Of a DNA stretch of 64,000 nt, positions 45,774 through 57,413 are shown piece after piece. The translations under genes and the position numbers were made by a program. Each line of letters opens with the position of its first letter. Within the stretch, counting starts at the first letter, position 1. Source of the stretch: Polytrichum commune (lineage: Eukaryota; Streptophyta; Polytrichopsida; Polytrichales; Polytrichaceae); contig OX485805.1 of assembly GCA_950295325.1 (NCBI GenBank), positions 48,074,758 to 48,138,757 of the forward strand, read 5' to 3'. The notes beneath the pieces were generated by a model. That model saw nothing but the letters and a program-made list of their open reading frames with translations, was not told where the DNA came from and did no database searches.

Positions 45774-46867
45774 CTAGGAGATCCTTTCCTTGGTACTTGG
45801 TCTACTTGGCCTCGTTGGTCCTCCACATGCCCTTACGTCAGCGCTTCAACCTCTCGTCCACGTGCAAACGGCAGTCGATGGGGGCTGCGTCAGCAGTGCA
45901 CCGTCGCCGTCACCGTCGCCAGTCGTCTCTTCCCTCTCTCTCTCTCTCTCTCTCTCTCTCCTGCGGCGACCTTGTTCGGAGCAGTCTGCCTCCTCTCTCC
46001 TCGCAGCAGTCTCTCCCTCCTTGCTCTCGCCACTTGCTTTTATTCAATTCTCCCCAGCCGCGCTGGGACGCACACCTACTCGTATTCTATCCGCGGAATT
46101 TTACGAGAATTTTGAGCACGTTTTGGGCAATTTTGGGGCCGTGAGAGCGACTAAAATAGCATAGTGGGTTGGTCGGACGCGTGCTGCTTTCTCGGGAGTT
46201 TTATTGTGGCGGCAGGTAGGGTAGGTTGACCTCTTGCACAACCGTGGTAGCGAGATTAGGATCTAGGACCGCTACACGTGAGCGTAAGTTACGAAGTTTG
46301 GATGAGGTTTTGGTCTATGCAGAGAGACTTCATCAGAGAGAGGCGAGCGGGCGGAGTGAAGCCTAAAGAGTCGGTTGAAGAAGACTCCTCCAAGTTTCTG
46401 GAATGATGGAGGGATGGATGGATCGTGTGATGAGTATTTCTTTGTTGCGCAGCAGAATTTAAGGCGTTGTGAAAAAATGCACGGAGGCCACTGGTGAATG
46501 GCAGGTAATAATAAAGCGTTTTGCCACCCGGGTCTCGGTTGTCTGCCTCGTGTCATTCATCAGGCCTGGTTAAATCTGTTGCAAGTTACTATGTTGAACG
46601 AGTATTTTGTAGTTTCGCTATGAGTTGTGAGGCTGTGATGAGCTGTGGGTTGCAGCAGACCATGGAGGAGCTTCTCTTAGCTGTCTTGCGAGACCTGCTC
46701 TCTTCATAGGTGGCCTATGAATGATGACGCTGGGCCTTTGTTCAGTGCCCACAGGTAGACGCTTAATTGGAGGTTCTTGCCTTTGCCAGTTATTATTTAA
46801 TGTTAGCCGTGACCTGATTGACGTAAGCGGAAGATGTCAGTTGGCAGGGCAGATGCTGTCGACGAAT

Positions 46868-47221
46868 TCCTTCTGTACACATTCCATAAATTCGTCCAGG
46901 GACTGACGGTCATTCTTTGCCTTTCTGTAGCTTACAACACTGTAGCGTATGTATTCTTTTCGGGGCTAAGTAGTGTAGTCGGGACTCGGAGAAACAATCC
47001 TCTCTTCCTTGCAGAGTTGATTTACTTTGCAACTGGAGGAGCGGTGGAAATTCGTTCTGTACACATTACAATCTAGTCCAGGGACTGTCATCCTTGTCTT
47101 GTTGTCCTTACACCGTAGGGTAATCTTTTCGGACTAAGTGTAAGTAATCGGGACTTAGAGAATATTTTTCTCTTCCTTGCAGAGTTAATAGCTTACTTTG
47201 CATCTGGAGCGGTGGAAAATC
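46868..47221 (+). repeat. Tandem duplication of about 180 bp in the TLC gene leader
   Basis: 'ttctgtacacatt' at 46871 and 47055 starts two diverged units. Both continue with 'gtccagggactg', 'tcttttcgg.ctaagt', 'ctcttccttgcagagtt' and 'ggagcggtggaaa'. Each copy carries the same acceptor-like 'cttccttgcag'. Confidence 0.75.
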
Positions 47222-48746
47222 TACCCAAGCGAATAGAGGTGGCCACGCGTTGATGACTAAAGCTGAAGAGTGTAGCACTGTAGCTGCGGGTGTTCAATCT
47301 TAGTGAGATATTTGCATGTCTGTCAAAAATAGACATTGAAGAGTAGTACCTTGTCAGTCTCTCATTCTCTTCCATGTAAGTAGAGCTCTATTCAGGACTA
47401 AGCTTACAGGATAGAGCGAGCGAGCGAGTCCCCAGGTAAGATTTGTGGTCGGTGAAGAGATTTGGTTGAGGCATTGCGACAGAGAAATGCTTTGACAATA
47501 TGGAGCTCTTTCTCTAGGATCTTGGAGTGTCGGTAGTTGAAGATTGATCATTCGCGTTCTCTTTTTGAGCTTCATGATTGCGAAATGCTCTCAACGAGGT
47601 CATAGATCTCCATTGCTTCCGATTCTCCTTTGTCGTGTCAGTCAGTCTGTGCCTCTTGTAATCGCTTTCTATTGAGTGATTTGGCTTTGCTTTCGATTTA
47701 TGTAATCTTTCAGCAAGAAGACAGAAAGGAGGAAATAGGTTTGTTGGATAAAATATCAACATTTTAGTATTTCTCTCGCGTCCTTCATAGCGGTGCATGA
47801 CATACACTTGACAGACGTTGGCCATTTGCAAAGAATTAGAAAGAACTTGTAGCCGTATTCTCGTAAAAGAAACGTGTTCAAGTCGCAGTCATAGATAAAC
47901 GCTGCTTTAGTCCTGTCGGATTTTGATTCAGGGACCTGATAGCTGACGATGTCTACTATTTTGAGTCGAACTATTAGCCGTCATAAGTTACCTTATAGGC
48001 TCAACGGGACGTGAGTGATCAGAGAAATAACATGTACAGAAATTTCTGCTCCAGCCAGCGGAAACTGATCAAACTGAGCACAAAATGCTTATACAATCTG
48101 CTGAAGGAAGTGGAGCTTTTACATGCACTTTGCTTAGTGCTGTCAGAAATGTCTGCTAATGTTCAGACCTTGTCAAATCAGGTTGTGCTACGATGGAACA
48201 TAGGTTACTCATTCAAAAACATACTTGAAAAAAGAGTCTTTATGTAATGAACGGCGCGCGATAAGATAAAAACGATGTAGAAAAGAAACTCATAACTATT
48301 TTCGTCTATCATTAGGGTAAAAGCTATCTTAGGAGATTCTTGTTCTACCGAAGAAGAGATTTATGGTATTTGTTTGCAATCCGGCCACCTACCGCTTACG
48401 TTCTTGCATATAATAAAAAAATATTACCGTAGGCCTTGTCTCTAATCTTAAAGGAGATCATTTGATGCCTGGCACGAAGAATGTGAAAGTTGTCCTTGGC
48501 TTAGATATCGGAGTTTTCCATACCTAATGTGAAGTCTTATCATTCCACTGTTTTGTAAGTTGAATTGTACGGTTGCCAGAGCCACCTCGAGTGGTACGTA
48601 CTGTAGAGCAGAGCGAACCTGGAACTCTGTTTTTTGACCTAATCGTTACAATCTTTCACACGTGTCTAGGACATTTCAAGTTAGCCGCAAGTTAAGTTGA
48701 TTCTTTCACTAACTAGGGTTATAATGGAATATGTGTTATTTTGCAG

Positions 48747-48761
48747 ATGATGGACAGTTGA
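48747..48761 (+). promoter_or_regulatory. Five-codon upstream ORF
   Basis: ATGATGGACAGTTGA begins at the first base after the acceptor-like TTTTGCAG and is in frame with the main start, 81 bases upstream of it. If the acceptor is used, this uORF would precede the TLC coding region and could lower or condition its translation. Confidence 0.45.
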
Positions 48762-48842
48762 GAATGTACCTTGTTGACTGAGCAGACCATTGTAGCTGGT
48801 AGATCAGCAGAAGTTAGACACCAGAATTTCGAAGCTTTCGAG

Positions 48843-51800
48843 ATGATGCTCGCATATTTTACGTCTCCAAATTCAACGACCTTGAGAAGAGCAATTCCGT
48901 ATCATGAGGATATGGACTTGCTGCTTGGGGACTGGAGTGCAATAGGAGAACCCCTTTACTGCGTGGGGTCACTGCTGTTTGGCATCTTGTTTTCTAAGCT
49001 TGTGCGTTCCAGTACCTTAATCAGTTCACTAAAATAATGGGTGATATTGTCTGCTGAAAGTTATGTTAGACTGCCTTAATTTTGTTGTGGAGTGCCTTTA
49101 CATCAACACAAAATTCAGATTGCTGACTTTGCTTTGGATACTGTGCTAAAGTAAAAAATTTCCTGCTATTTTGTGAGCAACTATGACACTTGTTTTACCA
49201 AGACTGAGAGCTTTATGTGGGTTCACATTAAATAAAGCGGAGTTGTCTTTGTAAAGACATTTGTTGTGAAGATGTCATCAAATTTCTCTTTTCTTGGACC
49301 TCCATATTCTGTTGTGTGAAGACTCCATTTTCACAGCCACTGCTCTTGACGAACTTTGCATCTTTTGAGGCTGTGTGGTCTCTTATGTTATCTCTATAGT
49401 GCAAGCGCTATTTGTGATGTTTGTAGTTTGAATATGCACCAGTGATGCAAATGCAGGACTGTGTTGTAAACGGCATAGGACTATGCTTTCTGAGCCTTGA
49501 CACAGGCAAATCCTTGGCTAGTGTGGTCTAGGACACAGTAATATGGGTCCTTAGCTTGCTCTTTTATGATCATTGCAACTTGGGCATCATACATTATAGC
49601 AACTTCTGGATTTTGATTATCTGTTCTACTGCAGGTATATGAAATCTCAAGATCAATCTCTCCGGCAGTGTTCTCAGGTTATGGGAAACTATCAAAGGCT
49701 GAGCAACTGGAGTGGGATAATAGGTTTACATCAATCCCTACTATATCATGTCTACTTTGTGCCTACAAGTTGACTCTGTCGTGGTCATCTTCAGTGTCTG
49801 TCAAGTTGCTTTAATTTCTTCTAATCTCTTCCTCATCCTATCAGCAACGTCTATGTCCTCTGGGCAATATTTAATGTACTGTGTGTCTTCAAAGAGAAAA
49901 TATGTCTCATGGTAGTATTTTCTCCAATAATTATATGTACTAAAGGAATTGGTGTGCTCAACCTGGAAGTTAGGGGTATCCAGTTTTGAGTACTTGATAG
50001 GCACATCCTGCGTCTAGTTGTATTCCATAGTTTGGCACTCTTGTGTGAAGTCTGTAGGTTGTTTTTCAATCTGTCTTTAAATTAAAGTTTTATCAAGGTG
50101 GATGTGACTCAGATATTTACAGATATGTGAGTCAGCTATTGGCTTCTTCCAAAGGAATGGTTGAGTGACTATGCTATTTCACTGTGCACTTTCAGGGCTT
50201 TTTCAACAGGTCATGCTGTCGTATCATCCTGTATTGCATATTACTTGTTATATATTAGTGACATATTCCGGGATAACGCACCATATGGACCTGTTGTGTT
50301 TCGAAGCACAATTCTCTCTCAATTTGGTCTTGCAGTAAGTTTCTATTTCCTGGTCCTTTTTGCTTTCTTCAAGTGGGTGGTGCGTACTGGTCATCAGCAG
50401 GTTCTTAGAATTTATTATGGAGACAACAATCTAGAGACATGCATTTTTGGACTTTGGTGACTGTTGTTTACCTAATATTTTTTGGGTTGGTTGTTCACTT
50501 CCTGCTCAAACAGTTCTCCTGTGGCTATTTTATTGCGGACATGGGAATGATCATATTTAATTATCCACATCTAGGAGGCTGGGAATTTGTGAGTTATCCT
50601 TCCTTGACCTGTGGCACAATATTCTATCCATCTATCATAACTTCTGAATTTTGGCTAGTTTGCAAGTCAGGTGACTGAAGACTTCAATTAGAGCTCAACA
50701 AGGGGCTAGTGTACACGGCTTTCTATTTAAGATGTATATGCAACTTCATACAGTTGAAGGATGTATCTAGAAATTGACACAGCCTTCTATTGATTCCCTC
50801 AGATCGCACATCACATGGTGTCAATGCTTTCATTGGTACTGGCAGTGCACAGCGGACATGCTCACTTGTACTTATATACAGTTCTTCTTTCTGAGTGCAC
50901 TACGCCTTTTATCAATCTTCGCTGGTATATTTTCTCAAGGTTTCACATGATTGAATTTTGTGTGCTTTTTTAAGCTAGTTATGAATGTACATAATATTCA
51001 CCTTTTTGATTGCTTAACATGCTGAATGTATACATATGTTCTTTCCAGACATTGTAAGCCTGATGTTAGCATGCAAACTTGGATTCTATTGAAATTTCAG
51101 AAAGTGAATGTTTATTTGAGATTCTATAGAAATGTGTTATCAGGTATTTGATTGTGCTGGGGCTGAAGAACAGTCAAGCTTATGTCATCAATGGAGCTGT
51201 AACTGCATTACTATGGCTGGTACGCATCTGTGGTTGTGCTGAAAGATTTGGGTTGGCTGCTACATAGAGGCCAAGAAAGTAATTTAGATCACTAAGTATA
51301 TTAGTATCATAAAGTGACAATAGCCAACTATTCATCCTTAACCCTATTGACAACAATGTCATATTCAGGTGATCAACTGCTGCATCCTTTTGGTCACAAA
51401 CTGCTGTGGTCTTGATAGAGACTTCCAAATCTATTGTTTATCGCTTTACGAGTAGGGTTTTTGTGTGGATGTAAGATTTCCTTCAGATCTGAAGCTGCTG
51501 CCTGATGGTTTTGCAGGTCGCTCGTGTGATACTTTTTCTAGTTTGCTACATTCATATGTATCTGCACTATGACCAGGTATGGACTCAATGACTGGTCAAC
51601 CTCAGTCAAACCTTATAATTTCAATCGTGTGGTCAATGGATTTCATATTGCTTCCACCTGATGATTTGAAGCTTATCAGTTTACTTGCGCATTTAAATTC
51701 AAAGAGGAGACCTCAATGTGATTGTTAAATTACACCTTAAAGCCAAACATGTCAGTGAGAGCTTGTTTCAGACTCTACAAGATGTGCTATTTGAGGAAAT

Positions 51801-52332
51801 TCCATCATTTATGTTTCTCATTTTTATAACAGTCCATATACGTTCTTTGGGGTATGGGATACATGTAGCTAAAATTAAGAGATGAATTTTTGATTTGTAC
51901 GGAAATTGCCTTGAATTGAAGAAATCTCTTAAAGAATGCAGATCGTCTTTAAAACATTTGGAATTTCACAGTATTTGTACCAAAATGTAGGAGATATACT
52001 GGTGCGGTTTGGGGGTTCACTATAAGAGCTTAAAGTGAAGTTTAAAGAATTCCAGTTTCATGCTTTAGGGGGTTAAATCTGATGTATTGCACAAAGTTCA
52101 TTTTTTTACACTGGAACAAGTACTTACAGTATATGGAGAGCAACACTCGTGAAAAGATTAATCAGTTTTGCATGTGTGGTGGATTCTTTTGCAACAGATT
52201 AAACAGCTCCACACGGCAGGATATGTCTTCTTGTTACTTGCACCAACCAGCCTGGGCGCAATGAACTTGTATTGGTTTCTGAAGATCGTGAAAGCTATGT
52301 TACGGACTCTGCAGCGCAAAAAAGTTGACTAG
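48843..52332 (+). CDS. TLC-domain membrane protein, TLCD4/TMEM56-like (8 coding exons)
   Basis: A multi-pass membrane protein of the TRAM-LAG1-CLN8 superfamily. The TLCD-type relatives are linked to membrane lipid handling, and the biochemical role of this branch is not settled. Coding exons: 48843-49001, 49635-49723, 50196-50334, 50514-50588, 50803-50924, 51144-51219, 51517-51576 and 52198-52332, all GT-AG. Phases agree and give 284 residues. Landmarks: YCVGSLLFGILFSKL first membrane segment (residues about 38-52), LEWDNRAFSTGHAVV (78-92), the GYFIADMG segment (from 133), GGWEF|IAHHM with the paired histidines 157-158, TPFINLRW (188-195), NSQAYVINGA, and a last segment ending before a basic tail LRTLQRKKVD. 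The start is the first ATG after an in-frame stop at 48759; Met-23 is a possible alternative. The ceramide-synthase homeodomain is absent. The gene looks intact. Confidence 0.9.
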
Positions 52333-52905
52333 ATTCTCAATTCGAAACCCTCATTATTGTGGAAGATTAAGAGACTTCTATTTGCAGTTCATTTGCATGG
52401 ACCATTTGAGATCAGCAGGGCTGTCATTGTCATCAAATGGTACGCTTTTCATTAATTGGTTTTGTTCTGGGCAGTTATTCGTGTGGAGAATGAAACTATC
52501 TTTGACTTCAAGATATTGCTTGTGAAGTGCTTATGTTGCATTCCGATTGTAATAAGATGACAATACTGAAACAGACACTTCTTCCAATCAGCCCTCTTCT
52601 CTTAGTACATGAATCACCTGATTAGTACGAGATAATTAGCAAAACCCAACTTGAGGCTGCAGCCATTTCCTCCATAATTTTTGGAGCGTGTATATTTATT
52701 ATCAATGTGAGGATTCTTGTTCTTCTTCAAAGATCACATAGATAGGTCACCCCCATTGTTGTTAACAAATTTTGAGCATGTAGTCCAATCTTTTTGAAAC
52801 CCTTGTCTTTTTCCTATCCCTCCATATAACCACACGACACTCTGTCCAATTTAGCTAAGTGACTGTCTTATCTTCTTGGTCATTGATGAGTCTATGTGTA
52901 AGTCA
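52333..52905 (+). other. Likely 3' untranslated region, then non-coding
   Basis: AT-rich sequence following the TLC stop codon. No single polyadenylation signal can be chosen. A 66-residue frame at 52325-52525 overlaps the stop region and has no motif. Confidence 0.35.
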
Positions 52906-53068
52906 GGGCCACTTCACACACGAGACTGAGGGCCCGTGATCATTACACTTGAAGGGTCCATGACCACACTACATGATTTTGGAAGTGACTTGGGACGGCC
53001 TTTGGACACTTCTTTTGGGTTCTCACAATTTCATGGTCACAACCCTTGGCTTGTGTGTGAAGTGATCC
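52906..53068. mobile_element. Deletion derivative of the GGGCCACTTCACAC element (163 bp)
   Basis: Ends GGGCCACTTCACACACGAGA and, inverted, GGATCACTTCACACACAAGC, flanked by TCA on both sides (52903-52905 and 53069-53071). Its interior is an inverted, shortened version of the 33429-33881 element ('cattacacttgaa..tccatgaccacactac'). Confidence 0.8.
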
Positions 53069-53799
53069 TCAAACATAGAATCGCTTTACATTTGACCAAG
53101 AGCCATGGCCATGTAAACCTAATGACCCTTGAAAATCATCCAAAGCTTGTATCATGGGAAATAGAAATTCAAATATTCAATTATTGGGCCCTCAAGCTTA
53201 CCGTTGGTTTACGCTCATGACCAATGATTGTCAGAAAAAAAATGATTAATGATTTATTGTGGTCATGATAGGCCATCTAAAGACCATTCAACCAATAGAA
53301 ATTCACGTCACATTTCAAAAGCCTTGCTCACACATCATAATCCGAAATGGCCCATGGATGGATGTAGTGTTTTTGATGGACATTACAACAAAACTAATAA
53401 TTATCAATTAAGAAAAGATAGTTCTAATTTTTTTTGGATAACACTAACTAATTTCCTTGACATGGTCACCCTTACTTTTCATTGGGGCAAGTTATTTGGG
53501 TTCTCTTCTTGCAAAATTTGGGTGACCACCAAACATTATCCAATTTTGGACATGTAGGATTTCATGTCACTTTCTCATTCATATTTGGACATGCTCACCC
53601 ATGGTGACTTCTATTTTGGGTAAAATGCAGATGCGTACAATGGACCTCCACTAAGCTACTATATCACTCCTCTTTGAAGTGTGTACTTGTAATTTTTTAG
53701 GAATGCATGGTTGCATTCATTGGAGGGCCATTCCCAATGAATGGGGAGAACTGACCGCTACGCTGTGATTATCCCAATTAGGTAGGAGGGCTAGTAGGG
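53069..53799. other. Non-coding, with another superfamily fragment
   Basis: 53083-53220 ('ctttacatttgaccaagagccatggcc', 'gggccctcaagctta') resembles the 26073/34028 type. A 102-residue frame at 53249-53557 shows no motif. Confidence 0.35.
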
Positions 53800-54235
53800 A
53801 GTGTGGGAGATTAGTGAAGGTTGTAATAAATTCCTTTACTTTATGAAATTAGTGCAACCAAAAGATCTAGGAAGCAGTGTTCATCCTGGCATTAGTCACT
53901 AAAAATACTCTTCATAGTAACATTGCTCACTCAAAGTACATGCATTTGGCACTATTCACTGAAAGTACGAGGACTTGGAAGCTTTCATTAAAAGTAGGAG
54001 CACTTGGCACTATTCACTACCAAGCATGTGTTTTCATGTGAACTTTTCTTTATCACTCTACAAACACCTTAGAGTAGGCATTAATTTTCTTGAAATGTAT
54101 GGGAAACGAGCATGTGTTCATGAATGTAGTGTCACCCATTAATAAAAATTCAGCCCTCAATAACTTTGAGATTTGGCTATATAGTGCATGCGTTGGGAAT
54201 TAGTACCACCCTCATTAATTGGGATAGTTAGTGTA
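53800..54235 (+). repeat. Dispersed repeat family D, copy 2
   Basis: Colinear with 18035-18412. It includes an expanded middle with 'ggcactattcac..aaagta' repeated three times at about 53940-54020. Confidence 0.5.
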
Positions 54236-54254
54236 TTACAGAAGAAGCAATTTA

Positions 54255-54400
54255 GTTTGAACTGTAGGCTCGAGTTTTGGGTGGTGTAGTGTGTGATTTT
54301 CTTCGGGGAGGTGGTGGCGGTGATGACAAGGATGACAAGTTTGAGTCTGACAGAGCATTGGCATGGTCTTGTGGTGCAGATCTGGCATGGGTAAAGACAT
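54255..54400 (-). pseudogene. LINE fragment matching 40346-40478
   Basis: Plus-strand 'gtaggctcgagttttgggtgg.gtagtgtgtg' and 'ggcatggtcttgtggtg.ag' are shared with the LINE relic at 40-43 kb. It is a fragment of about 140 bases from that LINE's 3' region, minus orientation. Confidence 0.6.
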
Positions 54401-55532
54401 TAGTAGCATTTTTTCCCCCCAATCGTGAGAATTAGCATGACTTTCTGGCATCAGAATGAAGCGCGCAAAGGATGGTTGTAATGGACTATTGTAGTGTTCT
54501 TCTAGTGGCAATACACATGTGGGTTAACTATTCAGTTTTTCTCTTCGTCCTAAAATAATTGTCCTACTTCCCGGATTTTTTTGGTCCCAAAACGATTGTA
54601 CAGTTATCTGCCCAACTAGAAATTTGAGGCTCAAAGTCAAATATATTCGTGCCAAACTTTCTATATCAAGAAGTCTTTTGACACCGCAACTTCTAGGGGC
54701 ATTTCGGAGTAGTTGTTGTTTTCAATTTTAAGAGTCATACTTACAACTACTTGGTCAATGGTCAATGGGCCTTAATCTCCCCACCAAGCTATGACACACT
54801 TGATTTTTATGCCCAAGGTGGGCAAATTAGGAGGCAACATGTGGTTGTGAGGTGCTGACCAACTTGTATTGTGGATATTCTATAATGAATAGACAATATG
54901 GCAACATTTTATCTTACATGTGACCACTTTAGAGACATGACACAACCAATATTGACATCAAACTCGGTTTTCATTGGCAATGACCCATGTAGAGTCCCCT
55001 GATGATGTTGTCCACTTACACAAAATGGAACAATAAAAGAGTTCCCCCCTACAACACCACATTGGGAAGTAGAGAATCTTTGATTATGAAGCCTAGATCG
55101 ACACCTTCCTCAACTTTGATTTCAACGATTTCAAATTCTTTGGTCTTGATTCATAATTGCTAACTCGCTCAAGCTCTAATGCTTGAATCTATTGATTGGA
55201 TGAATCCACAAAGCTGGAGGGGTCCATATTAGCCTCGTCTACCTTAAAGTCTAAGTTGCCCCAAGTGTGGTCATAGTAGAATTCATCACCAACATACCTT
55301 GCTTTTTGAAGAAATAATTTTCAAAGCTAGCTAGTCCTTGTCATAATACTTGATTCCTTCAAAAGGAGCATATTGTTCTCCCTCTTTACTAAGACACATT
55401 TGGGTGCACAAGAAAGTGTCATATTATCTTAACATTGTATTCTCGGTACTATGACATTTTGGCCTCAAATGTCGTACTATCGAGGTTTTCCAAGAAAATG
55501 ACCTATTTCAATGTAAATTGTCATTTTGATTA
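54401..55532. other. Non-coding, with a pogo-like remnant
   Basis: 55390-55500 holds 'gtgtcatattatc..', 'ctatgacattttgg' and 'gtactatcgaggtt', akin to the subterminal repeats of the TA-flanked elements at 29.4 and 34.9 kb. Nothing else is recognised. Confidence 0.35.
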
Positions 55533-56124
55533 CATACTCCATTGGTAAGATGACTTCGCAGAAGTCCAAACTCAATTTCAATGAAGGTTCCAAGCTAATA
55601 TACGAGCCTTCCAACCAATGTTACAAGAGTGTTTTACCAAATTCACGTACCTTCTAAATTTGTTCATGTTTCTTCTAAACCGGCTTGACATGTGGCACAC
55701 CTCAATTCCATGATAGTGGACCTGTACCTCTAGCAACTTCATGAATCTTCCAAACCAATTTCACAAATCTTTTGGAAGTATGTGGTTTTCATATTCTCAA
55801 CTTTCAAGTTCATTTTGGCGTGCATTTTGGTAGAGCTAGTCGTGGGGAGTGATTAGGAGAATTTTATACATGATGTACTGTTCTTTATGAAATAAAGTTT
55901 TACAATCCATGAAATTGATTTTGTGACGTTGTCAATATGAATACCAAATCATGAAACTTCTCACAACATGTAGTGAAATTCGTTGAAAGTTCTAGTTAAA
56001 TTGGTTGTCTATATAATGAACTTGGTCATGATTTCATGAAAGTGACATAATTTATTGCTAATTTGGTTTGTAAAATCTTGAAATTGAGTTTGCACTATTG
56101 TGTATTCAACTTACCAAAAGAGTA
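55533..56124. mobile_element. Repeat family C, copy with inverted ends (about 590 bp)
   Basis: TACTCCATTGGTAAGATGA at the left pairs with TACTCTTTTGGTAAGTTGA read inward from the right. Interior 'cttcatgaa' motifs are numerous. 1117-1360 is a second, left-end copy. No duplication was fixed, and the ends are accurate to a few bases. Confidence 0.55.
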
Positions 56125-56158
56125 ATGAAGATACATGAGTCTAAAAGACCATTTGTAC

Positions 56159-56420
56159 TTGGGTAGGTCACTCTATAGGATTTTTGTGCACCACATGCGG
56201 TGGAGGGGTATTTGTTTAAGGGCTATTTACCTCCAAGGCACGAATTAAAAGCTCCCTATAATTACTCAATTCTTTGAAATGGCCTATTTTTTGCACCTCC
56301 CATTACTTATATTGCCCATGTCATTGCAACTCTTTGTAGTCATACATTCCTTTTGATTGAATTAAAAGAGTTCATTTTAAAGTGTACTATGCAATGCAAA
56401 AGTGGTGAGAAAAAACATGG
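56159..56420 (+). mobile_element. hAT-type MITE, truncated left-end copy
   Basis: Starts TTGGGTAGGTCACTCTATAG and follows the MITE consensus through 'tttttgtgcaccac', 'gggctatttacct', 'ctccctataattactcaa' and 'cattacttatattg'. Homology fades near 56420 and no right terminus is present. Confidence 0.7.
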
Positions 56421-57060
56421 CAACAAAAAAGCATAAAGCATACATACCATTGCAAAAACTAAGTGCAAAAACTTATTATATAGGTGAAAGACTTGTGCTT
56501 ACCAAAACAAATCTTAACTGGTACAAAATAGGTGTATTGTTAATCATATCACATACAACAAGTGTGATAAAATGATGCATATCATTCCAAGACCATAATT
56601 TGAATGATATCATACAATTGCAAGTGATGAAGAACACAAGGATACTTAAGCATAGTGCAGTTTAAAATTTGCTTTAAAATCTACAATTTTATAGCCCATA
56701 GAACATAACCTTCATGCATCTAAAAAGAAGGCTTAGGGTGGAAACACTACAAGAGTGAGCGTGTGTTCACAAACACAACATCCGTTCTGTAAAAGTCTGA
56801 CCCAAACACAAAAAACTGCAACCATTACAACTATCCAAAAATCTTGTGGTTCCCTACAAGTTTGTGCAAGTGGATTTGGGGTATGCAAAACAAAACAAAC
56901 CTATGTAACCCTATCTCATAACTTAGTATCCAATCATGCACCACAAAGACAAGCAATTTACGACAAAAAAACATATAAACATCAAGATCTAAGAGTAGGT
57001 GTTCCCACATCGTCAACCAAACCATCACCATGATGGACAAAATATTCTCGTGGCTAGCTT

Positions 57061-57413
57061 GACTTGAGGTGCAGATGGATTGCATACAAGTCCATACGTC
57101 GAGGCGTGCAAAAGAGCCCGTGCGAAGGCGGTTGGGCATCGCCCACTACATCATTCAAACCCTCCATCTTCTGCAAAATCCTACATTTATCATCATTATC
57201 CCAAAACTCAAATGGCCACTCCAGCGCCAATTACTCTTCCAAACAAACCATGATTGAGGTGTACGTTTTCTCCTCAAAAACCTTCAACTCGTTGTAATAC
57301 TGCGGCACAATAGAATCGCCCTCCATAGTCCACATCTTTAGTTGAGTTGCCATCCGTAAACACCAATAGGGTTGCCCCAACAGAAGTTGAACAATGAATC
57401 TCAAGTCGCACAC
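57061..57413 (-). pseudogene. Unrecognised coding-like relic
   Basis: Minus-strand translation reads like real protein: QLLLGQPYWCLRMATQLKMW, EGDSIVPQYYNELKVFEEK, then one TAA, then in the same frame LALEWPFEFWDNDDKCRILQ, MEGLNDVVGDAQP and CTPRRMDLYAIHLHL. Apart from the single stop it runs about 115 codons. I do not recognise the family. It may be a captured or decayed host gene exon. Confidence 0.45.

Larger units (their letters stand above)
45774..48842 (+). promoter_or_regulatory. Probable promoter and 5' leader of the TLC-domain gene
   Basis: This 3-kb block is visibly richer in CpG than all flanking DNA and contains no conserved reading frame. It has a (CT)n tract at about 45936-45960, common in plant 5' leaders, and a strong donor-like CCAG|GTAAGA at about 47433. 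A strong acceptor-like TTATTTTGCAG ends at 48746. My inference is a leader exon or exons with one intron of about 1.3 kb. The transcription start and leader introns are not determinable by eye. The frames of 115-124 residues at 45741-46164 overlap the CT repeat and look like chance. Confidence 0.4.

Noticed and set aside
45741-46164. Three overlapping frames of 115-124 residues
   Set aside because: They arise because a CT repeat in a stop-poor CpG-rich leader is open in all frames. No domain or conserved motif is present.
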